Source: an uncultured bacterium (lineage in GTDB: Bacteria > Cyanobacteriota > Vampirovibrionia > Gastranaerophilales > Gastranaerophilaceae). From it: a DNA stretch of 64,000 nt. Shown in pieces: positions 16,945 to 25,701 of this stretch; the stretch's first letter is position 1, and each line of letters opens with the position of its first letter. A model generated the notes under the pieces. The model was not told the origin of the DNA. It saw only the letters and a list, made by a program, of their open reading frames with translations, and ran no database searches. Where the stretch lies: the NCBI GenBank assembly GCA_903868125.1, contig CAIPUE010000015.1, positions 90,018 to 154,017 of the forward strand, given 5' to 3'. The translations under genes and the position numbers were made by a program.

Positions 16945-18792
16945 CTATTCCTTGACTATTGCTTTAAATGGGCATGCGCTTACGCAAGCTTCACACTTAA
17001 TACATTTTGATTGATCTATCACGTGAGGATTTTTAACTGTACCGCTTATTGCCGCGACAGGGCAAATTCTTGCACATTTCGTACACCCTTTGCACAAGTC
17101 CTCCTTGATAACAATCTTTTTCATTGCAGTACAAACGCCGGCAGGACATTTTTTATCTTTAATATGCGCAATATACTCATCCCTGAAATATTTCAAGGTC
17201 GAAAGTACAGGGTTAGGAGCTGTTTTCCCAAGCCCGCAGAGTGAACCGTCTTTGACAGCAATCGCAAGTTCTTCCAATATGTCCAAATCTTCCATTTCGC
17301 CTTTGCCTGCAACAATTTTTTCAAGAATTTTAAGCATTTGCTTAGTACCCTCGCGACAAGGAACGCATTTTCCGCAAGATTCGTGTTGAGTAAAATTCAT
17401 AAAAAATCTTGCAATTTCGACGATACAAGTATCTTCGTTCATAACAACAAGTCCGCCTGAACCTACCATCGCACCTGCCTTGGTTAAATTATCATAATCC
17501 ATAGGCATATCAAGATGTTCTTCTGTTAAACAACCACCTGAAGGCCCGCCGATTTGAACCGCTTTAAATTTCTTACCGCCTCTGATACCGCCTCCGATAT
17601 CAAAAACAATTTCCCTTAAAGTAGTTCCCATCGGAACTTCAATAAGTCCTGTATTATTCACTTCACCGGTAAGCGCAAATGTTTTTGTGCCTTTCGAAGT
17701 TTCTGTGCCGAAAGAGCTGAACCATTGAGAACCGTTTAACAAAATAACCGGAACGTTTGCAAGTGTTTCAACGTTATTAATCAAAGTTGGACGCCCAAAA
17801 AGCCCTTTATTCGCAGGGAACGGCGGTTTACATCTTGGCATACCTCTTTCGCCTTCAATAGAAGCGATTAAAGCAGTTTCTTCACCGCAAACGAAAGCTC
17901 CTGCGCCTTCTTTAATATGTAATTCGAAATTAAAATCTGTTCCCATAATATTTTTGCCTAAATAACCTGCCGCTTCTGCGTCAGCAATCGCTTTTCTTAA
18001 ACGCTTAATCGCAAGTGGGTATTCGGCTCTAACATAAATATATCCTTCATCTGCACCAATTGCAAACGCAGCAATCGCCATACCTTCAAGCAATTTGTGA
18101 GGGTCACCTTCCATAACGCTTCTATCCATGAACGCACCGGGATCGCCTTCGTCACCGTTACAAACGACATAGCTTTTTTCACCTTTGTTTGCCGCCGTAA
18201 AACGCCATTTGCGACCTGTCGGGAATCCCCCGCCGCCACGACCTCGAAGCCCTGAAGTTTCAATTTCTTTTATAACCTCATCAGGATTGTTTTCTGACAA
18301 AACTTTGAACAAAGCCTCATAACCTCTTACAGAAATTGCTTCTTCCAAAGATTCCGCATTAATATGACCGCAGTTTGCCAATGCCGTTCTCGTCTGTTTT
18401 GCATAAAAATTGATATCCTCATTTTTATGAACATGCTCGTTAGTATGAGGATCTGTATACAAAAGCCTTTCAACAGGCGTGTTATTTTTAATGTGACTTT
18501 CAAAAATTTCTTCGACGTCAGATTCTTTTACTCTCACGTATGTAATATCCTTGTCGGGAATAATAACCAAAACGCCCTGTTCGCAAAATCCATGGCAGCC
18601 GGTCGGAACAATTGTTATTTTATCGTAACCACTAAGTGTGGAAACATCAGCCCCTAAATTTTTGAATTTTTCAATAACCTTCAAAGAGCCGTTTGCAACA
18701 CAACCCGTACCGGCACAAACCAAAACTCTCAATCCTTGAGCTTCTATATGTTTTTTAGCATTTTCTTGTTCTAATTTTATATCAATATTCAT
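16945..18792 (-). CDS. hydB: Hydrogenase NADH-binding subunit HydB (NuoF-like)
   Basis: 615 aa. It is the flavin and NADH-oxidising subunit of the trimeric hydrogenase. It has an N-terminal thioredoxin-like 2Fe-2S domain (VCAGTGCVANGS, and GCHGFCEQG). The central NuoF domain follows, with GLRGRGGGGFPTGRKW (FMN/NAD loop, about 170-185), CNGDEGDPGAF, GAGAYICGEE-like GAGAFVCGEETAL and the 4Fe-4S motif ESCGKCVPCREG. The C terminus is a two-cluster ferredoxin domain (CKGCTKCARICP, CIKCEACVSACP). The start codon directly abuts the hydC stop. This layout is typical of the Thermotoga-type bifurcating hydrogenase beta subunit. Confidence 0.96.
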   Translation of the reverse strand: MNIDIKLEQENAKKHIEAQGLRVLVCAGTGCVANGSLKVIEKFKNLGADVSTLSGYDKITIVPTGCHGFCEQGVLVIIPDKDITYVRVKESDVEEIFESHIKNNTPVERLLYTDPHTNEHVHKNEDINFYAKQTRTALANCGHINAESLEEAISVRGYEALFKVLSENNPDEVIKEIETSGLRGRGGGGFPTGRKWRFTAANKGEKSYVVCNGDEGDPGAFMDRSVMEGDPHKLLEGMAIAAFAIGADEGYIYVRAEYPLAIKRLRKAIADAEAAGYLGKNIMGTDFNFELHIKEGAGAFVCGEETALIASIEGERGMPRCKPPFPANKGLFGRPTLINNVETLANVPVILLNGSQWFSSFGTETSKGTKTFALTGEVNNTGLIEVPMGTTLREIVFDIGGGIRGGKKFKAVQIGGPSGGCLTEEHLDMPMDYDNLTKAGAMVGSGGLVVMNEDTCIVEIARFFMNFTQHESCGKCVPCREGTKQMLKILEKIVAGKGEMEDLDILEELAIAVKDGSLCGLGKTAPNPVLSTLKYFRDEYIAHIKDKKCPAGVCTAMKKIVIKEDLCKGCTKCARICPVAAISGTVKNPHVIDQSKCIKCEACVSACPFKAIVKE

Positions 18793-19287
18793 CTATGCCT
18801 CCTCCTGAAAAATCGTGTCTAGAATTAGTTTTACAGCATCAGAAGTCATTTGAGGATACACTTTCTCATTAATAACTACAACCGGAGCAAGTCCGCAAGC
18901 TCCAAGACAACTTACCGTTTCAAGTGAAAACAAGCCGTCATCTGTTGTCAGTTGACCTGATTTTATATTTAATCTTGCCTTTATTGCGTTTAAAACAGGC
19001 ATTGAGCCACGCACATGACATGCCGTACCGTCACAAACCTTTATTTCATATTTGCCCTTAGGCTCCAATGAAAATTGGGCATAAAAAGTCGCTACACCGT
19101 AGACTGTAGCCGGTGAAAGCCCATCTATCTTAGTACCGATATAAATCATTGCATCTTCAGGTAAATATCTAAAAGTCTCTTGAACTTTTTGCAAAATCGC
19201 AATCAAGTTAGACTTTTTAGCACCATAAGACTGTATAATCTCGTCGACTTTTGAAAAATCGATTTTACTCGCGCTTTGAGTAGTCAT
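18793..19287 (-). CDS. hydC: Hydrogenase gamma subunit HydC (NuoE-like)
   Basis: 164 aa. A thioredoxin-fold 2Fe-2S subunit. The four cluster cysteines are in CDGTACHVRGS (about 88-93) and SCLGACGLAPVVVI (about 129-134). The N-terminal helical part holds LIAILQKVQETFRYLPEDAM. It is the first gene of hydC-hydB-hydA and has an AAGGAG site 9 nt before the ATG. The repeat-bearing gap upstream (19288-19492) must contain the operon promoter. Confidence 0.95.
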   Translation of the reverse strand: MTTQSASKIDFSKVDEIIQSYGAKKSNLIAILQKVQETFRYLPEDAMIYIGTKIDGLSPATVYGVATFYAQFSLEPKGKYEIKVCDGTACHVRGSMPVLNAIKARLNIKSGQLTTDDGLFSLETVSCLGACGLAPVVVINEKVYPQMTSDAVKLILDTIFQEEA

Positions 19288-19320
19288 TTTATTATTCTCC
19301 TTTTTTGCTATTCTTTGTTT

Positions 19321-19400
19321 TTAGTTGAAAAGTCGATTAGTCGAAAAGTTGAACAGTTTTGCAGTTTTTGCTTACTTTTTCCTTTTCCCTTTTCCATCTC
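19321..19400. repeat. Dispersed TTCAACT/TTCGACT-type repeat, copy C
   Basis: The stretch contains TTAGTTGAAAAGTCGATTAG, then TCGAAAAGTTGAACAG, TTTTGCAG and TTTTTGCTTAC, ending in a pyrimidine tract. Read on the other strand it is a homologue of 4811-4870, one 8-base unit longer. It lies between hydC and rdgB. Confidence 0.7.
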
Positions 19401-19492
19401 TACAACGGTAGCCGTGATTTTTTTCACAATTAAATTATCCTACAAAAATACTTAAAATCAAGTATTTTATGAAAAATCAATCAATAAGATTA

Positions 19493-20074
19493 CTATTTCT
19501 TATAAACGTTTAAAAAATCGATAACTTTGTTCAGCGCTAAAGCTCTGTGTGAAATTTTATTTTTTTCATTCTCGGGAAGTTCTGCCATTGTTTTTGTGTC
19601 GTTGTTTACTATAAAAATCGGGTCATAACCGAATCCGTTTTCACCTTTCGGCTCAAATCCTATTTGTCCAAAACATTCACCTCTACCTGAAAATATAACT
19701 TCGCCATCTTTATCCAAAAGCACCATCGCGCAGACAAATTTCGCACCGCGTTTTCCAAGCGGAACATCTTTTAGTGCATCCAAAAGTTTTATAATCCTGC
19801 TTTGTGGACTATCGGCGTATCTTGCTGAATGGATACCGGGCTCACCATGCAAAGCATCCACGCAAAGTCCCGAATCATCGGCAAGCACAGGCAAATTCGT
19901 TAAACTATTAGCTTCTTGAGCCTTTATAAAAGCATTTTCCTCAAAAGTTTGACCTGTTTCAATCGGATCAAAACTTTTCGGCGGCAACACAAATTCAACC
20001 CCAAGCCCATCGATTATAGAGTTAATTTCTTCGACTTTATGCGGATTTGACGTGGCTAGGACTATTTTGAGCAT
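19493..20074 (-). CDS. rdgB: XTP/dITP diphosphatase (RdgB/HAM1)
   Basis: 193 aa. It hydrolyses non-canonical purine nucleoside triphosphates to monophosphates and so cleans the nucleotide pool. Family landmarks are LATSNPHKVEEI (about 5-16), the catalytic region ETGQTFEENAFIKAQ, VLADDSGLCVDAL (metal-binding Asp pair, about 64-76), GIHSARYA, GENGFGYDPIF and the C-terminal KISHRALAL. The start overlaps the end of a tiny membrane-protein gene by 13 nt, so it is probably translated from an uppS-led transcript. Confidence 0.95.
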   Translation of the reverse strand: MLKIVLATSNPHKVEEINSIIDGLGVEFVLPPKSFDPIETGQTFEENAFIKAQEANSLTNLPVLADDSGLCVDALHGEPGIHSARYADSPQSRIIKLLDALKDVPLGKRGAKFVCAMVLLDKDGEVIFSGRGECFGQIGFEPKGENGFGYDPIFIVNNDTKTMAELPENEKNKISHRALALNKVIDFLNVYKK

Positions 20075-20196
20075 TGCTTAGATTTTTTTTCTTCATCATT
20101 TTTGTTGGCTTTGGTCAAAACATATGTTCCCCAAAGCGAAATTACAAAAAAAACGGCTAAAAAAATATAATTAAATGTGTTGTCAAGATTATTCAT
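20062..20196 (-). CDS. 44-aa single-pass membrane peptide
   Basis: Found by reading the gap between the 78-aa gene and rdgB. It begins MNNLDNTFNYIFLAVFFVIS, continues through LWGTYVLTKA, and ends in a charged tail NKNDEEKKSKQCSK. Its ATG overlaps the stop of the upstream gene (TAATG), and its stop lies 13 nt inside rdgB, so it is tightly coupled on both sides. The hydrophobic helix with a short lysine-rich tail distantly resembles CcmD-size peptides, but there is no cytochrome c maturation context. Function unknown. Confidence 0.6.
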   Translation of the reverse strand: MNNLDNTFNYIFLAVFFVISLWGTYVLTKANKNDEEKKSKQCSK

Positions 20197-20432
20197 TAAG
20201 TATCCTTTCGATTAGTTAAAAGTGTTTCAATTTTATTTGTTATATTTACTAAATTGAAAATAAAAACAATAATATAAAACCCGCCAATACATGCCAAAAA
20301 ACATTTAAGCGAAGAGTTTGGCAAAAACATCAAACTTACAATCCCGCCGATTAATACTATCAAAATATTAATAATGCTAGTTCTAAGTGTTGTCAAGCTT
20401 TGTACTTTTAATTTTAAAATCTCTTTTTCCAT
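20196..20432 (-). CDS. Small two-helix membrane protein
   Basis: 78 aa, no family recognised. A short charged N terminus (MEKEILKLKVQSLTTLR) is followed by two hydrophobic helices (about residues 19-37 and 42-62) separated by LPNSSLK, and a polar C terminus NKIETLLTNRKDT. It sits 67 nt downstream of uppS and overlaps the 44-aa gene by the TAATG arrangement. It appears to belong to an uppS, 78-aa, 44-aa, rdgB transcript. Confidence 0.6.
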   Translation of the reverse strand: MEKEILKLKVQSLTTLRTSIINILIVLIGGIVSLMFLPNSSLKCFLACIGGFYIIVFIFNLVNITNKIETLLTNRKDT

Positions 20433-20499
20433 AACTAAATAATAAACCCATTTGACACATTAATCAATATTATAAATAATTGTAATATTTTACGTAATC

Positions 20500-21246
20500 T
20501 CAAGTTCCGTAGCGACGTTGGCGACGGTTAAATTCTATAATCGCTTCAGCCATAGATGTTTCATCAAAATCAGGCCAATATTGCGCAGTAATCAGGATTT
20601 CTGAGTACGCAATCTGCCAAAGCAGATAATTCGAAACCCTCATTTCACCACCGGTTCTGATTAACAAGTCCGGATCAGGAATATTCTTTGTATAAAGTTC
20701 ATTAGAAATGACTTCTTCTGATACCTCATCCAGAGAAAGCTCTTTATTTAAAACTTTTTGAGAAATATTTTTAACAGCGTTGACTAATTCGTCTCTTGAG
20801 CCGTAATTAAAAGCTATTTGAAGATTTACACCTGAATTATCTTTTGTTTTATTAACTGCTTCTGAGAGTATTTTTTGCAATTTTTTATTTAATTTTGTCA
20901 AATCCCCGATAAAATTAATAACTACCTGATTTTCGTGCAATTCTTTCAACTCATTTTTGATAGTAAGAGCCAAAAGCTCCATCAAAAAATTAACTTCTTC
21001 AGGATTTCTGTTCCAATTTTCGGTGGAAAATGCATAAACAGTCAAATATTTAATCCCGAATTTATGACAGGATTTTACGGCCGCCTTTAAGGAGTCGACG
21101 CCTTTTTTATGTCCGACAGCCGATAAAAGATTTTTCTCATTTGCCCAACGACGGTTTCCATCCATAATTATCGCAATATGTTGTAAATCAGTAGTTTTGA
21201 CTATTTCAGCTATATTTTCTTTTTCTATGGTTATCAACATTAACAT
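20500..21246 (-). CDS. uppS: Isoprenyl transferase (undecaprenyl diphosphate synthase)
   Basis: 248 aa. It condenses isopentenyl diphosphate onto farnesyl diphosphate to make the C55 carrier for peptidoglycan and other glycans. The cis-prenyltransferase signature is AIIMDGNRRWANEK (about 25-38, with the Mg-binding Asp), then GHKKGVDSL, YAFSTENWNR (about 80-89), and the C-terminal DLLIRTGGEMRVSNYLLWQIAYSE. A second ATG two codons in is equally possible. It is divergent from the PadR gene. Confidence 0.95.
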   Translation of the reverse strand: MLMLITIEKENIAEIVKTTDLQHIAIIMDGNRRWANEKNLLSAVGHKKGVDSLKAAVKSCHKFGIKYLTVYAFSTENWNRNPEEVNFLMELLALTIKNELKELHENQVVINFIGDLTKLNKKLQKILSEAVNKTKDNSGVNLQIAFNYGSRDELVNAVKNISQKVLNKELSLDEVSEEVISNELYTKNIPDPDLLIRTGGEMRVSNYLLWQIAYSEILITAQYWPDFDETSMAEAIIEFNRRQRRYGT

Positions 21247-21327
21247 CCATATTTCTTGTAACAGTAAAATTATAAACCAAATATAAAATATGTAAAATAA
21301 GTTGTTTATTTATGCTATTATTTAAAA

Positions 21328-21849
21328 ATGATTGAATTGTTAATCCTATACGTTTTATCCGAACGAGAAATGACAATGTATGCTGTTTTAAAGCAGATAT
21401 TAGGGCATTTTTCTACTTTTACCAAACCGAGCTTCGGTGCCATAAAACCAGCACTAACTCGTCTTGAAAAAGCAAATTTTATCCGTTCAAGAAAAGCGAT
21501 GTCAGACGGAGGCAAGCTCTCGGGGTTTTATTCAATCACTCAGGAAGGTAAGGAAGAATTGAAAAAATTAGTGTTGGAAAAGATTTCGGATAATCCTCTG
21601 CAATTCCATTCAACCGTCGGGATAAAAATCTCCTGTTCATCCTATATTGAAAAAGATGAACGTGCAAAATTATTTTTTCAACTTAAATCGAAAGCTCAAG
21701 AACACAAATTCACCGCCGAAAATACTTTGAGTAACCAAAAATCACTTACCTTTTATCAAAAAATGATTTTAGATAACACAATTGTCGAATACAAAAATTT
21801 AGTTACTCTCCTTGAAAATTTAGAAAAAGATAATGACCGCAATAGTTAG
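21328..21849 (+). CDS. PadR-family transcriptional regulator
   Basis: 173 aa. The N-terminal winged helix follows the PadR pattern: ELLILYVLSEREMTMYAVLKQI, then SFGAIKPALTRLEKANFIRSRK and GKLSGFYSITQEGKEELKKL (about 1-85). The C-terminal half is helical, as in PadR dimerisation arms. Its end overlaps the next gene by 17 nt, so it is probably co-transcribed with the DUF512 radical SAM protein and may regulate it. The ligand is unknown. Confidence 0.85.
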   Translation: MIELLILYVLSEREMTMYAVLKQILGHFSTFTKPSFGAIKPALTRLEKANFIRSRKAMSDGGKLSGFYSITQEGKEELKKLVLEKISDNPLQFHSTVGIKISCSSYIEKDERAKLFFQLKSKAQEHKFTAENTLSNQKSLTFYQKMILDNTIVEYKNLVTLLENLEKDNDRNS

Positions 21850-23143
21850 TAAGATAGAAAAAAATTCAATAGCTGAAGAGTTAGAAATTCAATCGGGGGA
21901 CGAAATAGTATCGATTGATGAGCAAAAAATGACCGATTTAATCGATTATAAATTCTTGTGTAAAAGCGAACTTTTGACCATTGAAGTTAAAAAAATAAAC
22001 GGCGAAATTGAAGTTATTGAACTCGAAAAAGATTACGATGAAGACTTGGGCATAATTTTTGAAAGTGCCGTATTTGATAAAATTAAACCTTGCTTAAATA
22101 GATGCATTTTCTGTTTCGTGGACCAGCAACCGGATGGTTTGCGAGAAACCTTATACATAAAAGACGACGATTACAGGCTTTCTTATCTTCAAGGAACCTA
22201 TGTAACTTTAACCAATCTTACTTCAAGCGACAAAAAACGTATTGAAACTCTTGGACTCGGACCTTTTTATATTTCCGTACACACGACCAATCCGGAATTG
22301 AGAGTTAAAATGCTAAAAAATCCGCACGCCGGAAAAATTTTTGAACATTTAAAATGGCTTGAAAAACTCAAAATCCCTGTTCACTTGCAGATTGTACTTT
22401 GCCCAAAATACAATGATGGCGAAGAATTGAGACGAACTTTAAACGATTTTAGAAAACTTAAAAACATTCTCTCTATTGCGATTGTACCAGTCGGCATAAC
22501 CAAATTTCAAAAGGGTGAATTATATCCGGTAACAAAAGAAATCGCTCAAGAAACAATTGAAATAGTTAACGAATTTAACAATAAAAAAAATATCGCATGC
22601 TGTTCGGACGAATTTTTTGCGCTCGCAGAAATTGCTATCCCGCCCAAAAAATATTACGGAAATTTTTCGCAGCTTGAAGATGGGGTAGGTGCGCTCAGGC
22701 TTTTGCTTGATGATTTTAAAACCCACAAAAAAGTTTTGCCAAAGAGCCTGAGCGCACCTTGCAAACTTCTTTTTGCGACCTCTTTACTTGCAAAACCGGC
22801 AATTGAAGAAATTTCAGAATCATTAAACAAGATAAAGAACTTAAAATCAGATGTGGTTGCTGTGAAATCGACTTATTGGGGCGATGGGATTTCCGTCGCG
22901 GGGCTTATCACTTCTGACGACTTAATCAACGCAATAACTGTCCAACTCAAGTATTCAACTACTCAACCGATTGTTATTCTGCCCTCTGTTATGCTTCGAC
23001 CTTTTACGCAGGATTTTTTGGACGGAAAAAATTTAGATTATGTGAAAGAAAAAACAGGTTTAGAATTTTTGCTAATCGAGGATTGCTATTCAACAAAGGA
23101 AATTGTTGATTTTATTTTTCTCAATGGTATAATAAAAACCTGA
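21833..23143 (+). CDS. PDZ-radical SAM-DUF512 protein (cyanobacterial-type Fe-S oxidoreductase)
   Basis: 436 aa. An N-terminal PDZ-like segment (IAEELEIQSGDEIVSIDEQ, about 10-30) is followed by CLNRCIFCFVDQQPDG (CX3CX2C, about 88-100), the radical SAM cluster motif of the TIGR03279-type family. The DUF512 region then contains YRLSYLQGTYVTLTNL, ISVHTTNPELRVKML, the PVGITKFQ loop and a C-terminal LLFATSLLAKPAIEEI. This family is broadly conserved in Cyanobacteria and some Firmicutes, and its reaction is unknown to me. The start is inside the PadR gene's end. Confidence 0.88.
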   Translation: MTAIVSKIEKNSIAEELEIQSGDEIVSIDEQKMTDLIDYKFLCKSELLTIEVKKINGEIEVIELEKDYDEDLGIIFESAVFDKIKPCLNRCIFCFVDQQPDGLRETLYIKDDDYRLSYLQGTYVTLTNLTSSDKKRIETLGLGPFYISVHTTNPELRVKMLKNPHAGKIFEHLKWLEKLKIPVHLQIVLCPKYNDGEELRRTLNDFRKLKNILSIAIVPVGITKFQKGELYPVTKEIAQETIEIVNEFNNKKNIACCSDEFFALAEIAIPPKKYYGNFSQLEDGVGALRLLLDDFKTHKKVLPKSLSAPCKLLFATSLLAKPAIEEISESLNKIKNLKSDVVAVKSTYWGDGISVAGLITSDDLINAITVQLKYSTTQPIVILPSVMLRPFTQDFLDGKNLDYVKEKTGLEFLLIEDCYSTKEIVDFIFLNGIIKT

Positions 23144-23268
23144 CAGCATTTTCGAACGCTTGCAAATATTAAAAATTGTAACGATTCACCGTCGGGAAAC
23201 TTAAAAAGTAACAAAAATATTTTTTAGACTTTTTGTATAACTGTATAACATTATAAAGGAGAAAAATT

Positions 23269-23535
23269 ATGAATTTAAGAGACGTTTGGCAAGAATGCCA
23301 AAAATTAGCGAGAACAAACAATAGTGCTCTAGAAGTTTTCAACACTCACGCAGGTACTACTAAAGTTTTTAAATACACAACCCCAGAGGGTATGGTCTAT
23401 GAAGGGTTTAAGCGATGCAAAGATGTAGTAACACCTATAGCCACCATAATTAGACATCCAAATGGTGACTTTACTAATGTGAAAGCTGGAGTAGTCACGA
23501 AATACATCAAAGCTAACGGTAGTCTCAAAATATAA
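23269..23535 (+). CDS. Small conserved-looking protein, unknown
   Basis: 88 aa. A strong ribosome-binding site (AAAGGAG, 7 nt before the ATG) supports the start. The sequence MNLRDVWQECQKLARTNNSA then has VFKYTTPEGMVYEGFKRCKDVVTPIATIIRHPNGDF, which looks like a compact beta-rich domain. No cysteine motif, signal peptide or membrane helix. I do not recognise the family. It stands alone, separated from the histidine kinase by a REP. Confidence 0.65.
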   Translation: MNLRDVWQECQKLARTNNSALEVFNTHAGTTKVFKYTTPEGMVYEGFKRCKDVVTPIATIIRHPNGDFTNVKAGVVTKYIKANGSLKI

Positions 23536-23557
23536 ATTATTTAGTGGTATTTTTAAA

Positions 23558-23581
23558 GGTGCGGTTAAAACCGCACCCTAC
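23558..23581 (-). repeat. REP palindrome, class 1
   Basis: GGTGCGG-TTAAAA-CCGCACC followed by CTAC, that is GTAG at the head on the minus strand. The CTAC forms the stop codon region of the histidine kinase gene: its TAG is part of the REP tetranucleotide. Confidence 0.88.
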
Positions 23582-24813
23582 TTTCCTATTGGAAGTTTCA
23601 CGATGAAAGTTGCACCTTTGCCTATGTCGCTATCTATTGTAATTTCGCCACCATGCATTTCTATAAGCTCTTTTGTAATCGTTAAACCCAACCCCGTTGA
23701 ACTTTCCTTTTTTGTATAAGTATTTTCAAGCTGAACAAATTTTTCAAAAATTCTTTTCTGATCTTTTGGCGCAATTCCAATGCCCTTATCTTTTATTTCA
23801 ATAATCAAATTATATTTATCAAAATTGGAATTTATTTTAATTCTACCGTTTTCAGGAGAAAATTTTATTGCATTACTCAATAAATTATACAAAATTTGTC
23901 TTATTTTTTGAAAATCCGCCAAAATAGCTTTATCTTCAGCAATGTTTTTTTCTATCCTAATCGACTTTTTATCAGCAAGCGGTTTTACAATATTTACCAC
24001 CTCCGTAATCGCCGACGATACCGAAATTTTTGTTCTATTCAACGTCATTGCGTGCGCTTCAATTTTAGAAATATCTAAAATTCCATTAATCATGCCTAGC
24101 AAATGAATTCCTGAAACGTGAATATCTGCTACATGCTCAAATTGTTTTCTGTTCAAATCCCCGAAAAATTGAGTAGATAAAATTTCTGAAAACCCGATTA
24201 TAGCGTTTAATGGAGTGCGAAGTTCATGCGAGATATTTGCCAAGAATTCATTTTTAACTTTATCCGCTTCAAGGATTTTAAAATTTTGAGATTTTGTATT
24301 AACAACGCTTTCTTGCAAGGCTTTTAACTGCGTTTTAAAAATTTCGGAAAGCTCGACATCTTTTATTTTATAAGAAATAATAGAACCAATTGCCGTAGCT
24401 ATTTGAACATCTTCCGCCCGATAATAATCTTTTTCATCCTTGCATAACAAAACAAATCCATAAACTGTATTTCTGATTACAAGCTTTGAGATTAAAAAAG
24501 ACTTATTATTGAGTTCTAAAAGCTTTATAAGTGGATTATCAGGAGGTAAAATCATATTTGAAGGTGAAAATAAATCCTGTTTAATTTGTAAATTAATCGG
24601 AAAAATATCGTCCAAAGAATATCTTCTATCCTTACCAAAAAGATATCTTAATCTAATATTATCAGGGTTTAAAAAGAAGATATAAGCTTGATTAAAATCA
24701 ATAATTTCCCGAAAGGGTTCAAAAATACTTGCCCCCAACGGATCAAATTGTAGCTGGATATCAAAAAAGGTCGGTAATGATTCTATAGCTTTTTTGTAAA
24801 TATTGTTTTCCAT
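23578..24813 (-). CDS. Cytoplasmic sensor histidine kinase with GAF-like domain
   Basis: 411 aa from the ATG at 24813; the frame stays open to a TTG at 24858. No membrane helix. Residues about 15-150 resemble a GAF-type sensory domain (FFLNPDNIRLRYLFG, and NTVYGFVLLCKDEKDYY). A coiled stretch leads to the HisKA domain FLANISHELRTPLNAIIGFSEIL with the phosphorylated His (about 185-207). The HATPase domain has KIRQILYNLLSNAIKFSP (N box), IEIKDKGIGI and STGLGLTITKELIEMHGGEI. No response regulator is adjacent, so it is an orphan kinase. Signal unknown. Confidence 0.88.
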   Translation of the reverse strand: MENNIYKKAIESLPTFFDIQLQFDPLGASIFEPFREIIDFNQAYIFFLNPDNIRLRYLFGKDRRYSLDDIFPINLQIKQDLFSPSNMILPPDNPLIKLLELNNKSFLISKLVIRNTVYGFVLLCKDEKDYYRAEDVQIATAIGSIISYKIKDVELSEIFKTQLKALQESVVNTKSQNFKILEADKVKNEFLANISHELRTPLNAIIGFSEILSTQFFGDLNRKQFEHVADIHVSGIHLLGMINGILDISKIEAHAMTLNRTKISVSSAITEVVNIVKPLADKKSIRIEKNIAEDKAILADFQKIRQILYNLLSNAIKFSPENGRIKINSNFDKYNLIIEIKDKGIGIAPKDQKRIFEKFVQLENTYTKKESSTGLGLTITKELIEMHGGEITIDSDIGKGATFIVKLPIGK

Positions 24814-24906
24814 AATAAAATTATAATTGTAACCCAAATATTTTGCAACTTGGCTCAAGTCAGGTTATTTAATAGGGCAAGAGCATTAAAATCATTTTAT
24901 CCTTGT

Positions 24907-25075
24907 CGTCTTTGCGAGACGAAGGTTTCTTAGATTGATTTTTTTTGACGGAACGAAGCAATCTTGTTTAAATTTTGCAATAATATTCAACATTGTTTTA
25001 TGGTTAAAATGTACTCAAGATTGCTTCGGTGGACACTTTTTGTTACATTCGATATTTTATTTCTCGCAATGACTG
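24907..25075. repeat. Nested inverted-repeat element (TTGCGAG...GAAGCAATCTTG type)
   Basis: The 248-nt gap between the histidine kinase and TPR genes contains GTCTTTGCGAG at left, GAACGAAGCAATCTTG (24951-24966), its inverse CAAGATTGCTTCGG (about 25016-25029) and CTCGCAATGAC at right. The outer and inner pairs are nested inverted repeats. The motif resembles the widespread GTCATTGCGAG/GAAGCAATC intergenic repeat seen in many bacterial genomes; this is from memory and not confirmed. Confidence 0.55.
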
Positions 25076-25107
25076 CGAAATCTTTTTTATTGTTGTGGAT
25101 TTTAATG

Positions 25108-25701
25108 CTATTGCACTAGGTTATTCAAAAGCCTCTTTGCAGGGAAATATTCAGGCAAAATTGTCAGGCAGTCCAGTATTGATTTTTTCGCCAAATCTTT
25201 TTCACCTTTTTTTATATAGCAATTAGCCAACATAAAATGCATTTCAGGGTCATAATAAAATTTGTCCTTGGCTTTGTTTAAATAATATAATGCTATATCC
25301 ACAAAATCATTAAAAAGCATTACTCTGGCGATAAATTTATAACTTTCCAGATTGATTGAATAAAACAAATCCGCACCATTAATTATATTTTCTACAAATT
25401 CCGACTGACCTGCATTGATTAACAAATTCAAATCTATTTCCAGAAAATTTCTAATCTGGAAATAAGACGGAACATGCAAAACATAGCCTTTGATAAATTG
25501 AATTATTGTTTTAGCCCAATCCGCCCTAAAATCATGATTCGCAATTTTAGTAAATTCTATTTCCGCCGTTTTGATATTCCCCAAAAGTAATTCGCAATAA
25601 GCATATTCCAAAATATAGTCATTCTGATAAAAAAAACTTCCGACAGAATAATCCCCTGATAAAAACTTATTTTTAGCCTCTTGGTATGACTCTACAATCA
25701 T
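25108..25701 (-). CDS. Tetratricopeptide-like protein coupled to csrA
   Basis: 197 aa. Helical repeat pattern: YQEAKNKFLSGDYSVGSFFYQ, AYCELLLGNIKTAEIEFTKIA, IALYYLNKAKDKFYYDPEMHFMLANCYIKKGEKDLAKKSILDCLTILPEYFPAKRLL. The last two units fit the TPR consensus. No signal peptide. It overlaps csrA by 4 nt (ATGA) in a fliW-csrA-TPR operon, so a role in flagellar or CsrA-linked control is a reasonable guess but not shown. Confidence 0.75.
   Translation of the reverse strand: MIVESYQEAKNKFLSGDYSVGSFFYQNDYILEYAYCELLLGNIKTAEIEFTKIANHDFRADWAKTIIQFIKGYVLHVPSYFQIRNFLEIDLNLLINAGQSEFVENIINGADLFYSINLESYKFIARVMLFNDFVDIALYYLNKAKDKFYYDPEMHFMLANCYIKKGEKDLAKKSILDCLTILPEYFPAKRLLNNLVQ

Noticed and set aside
20062..20196. 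Assignment of the 44-aa peptide as CcmD
   Set aside because: The size and single helix are similar, but no ccm gene is nearby, and short hydrophobic peptides match CcmD too easily.
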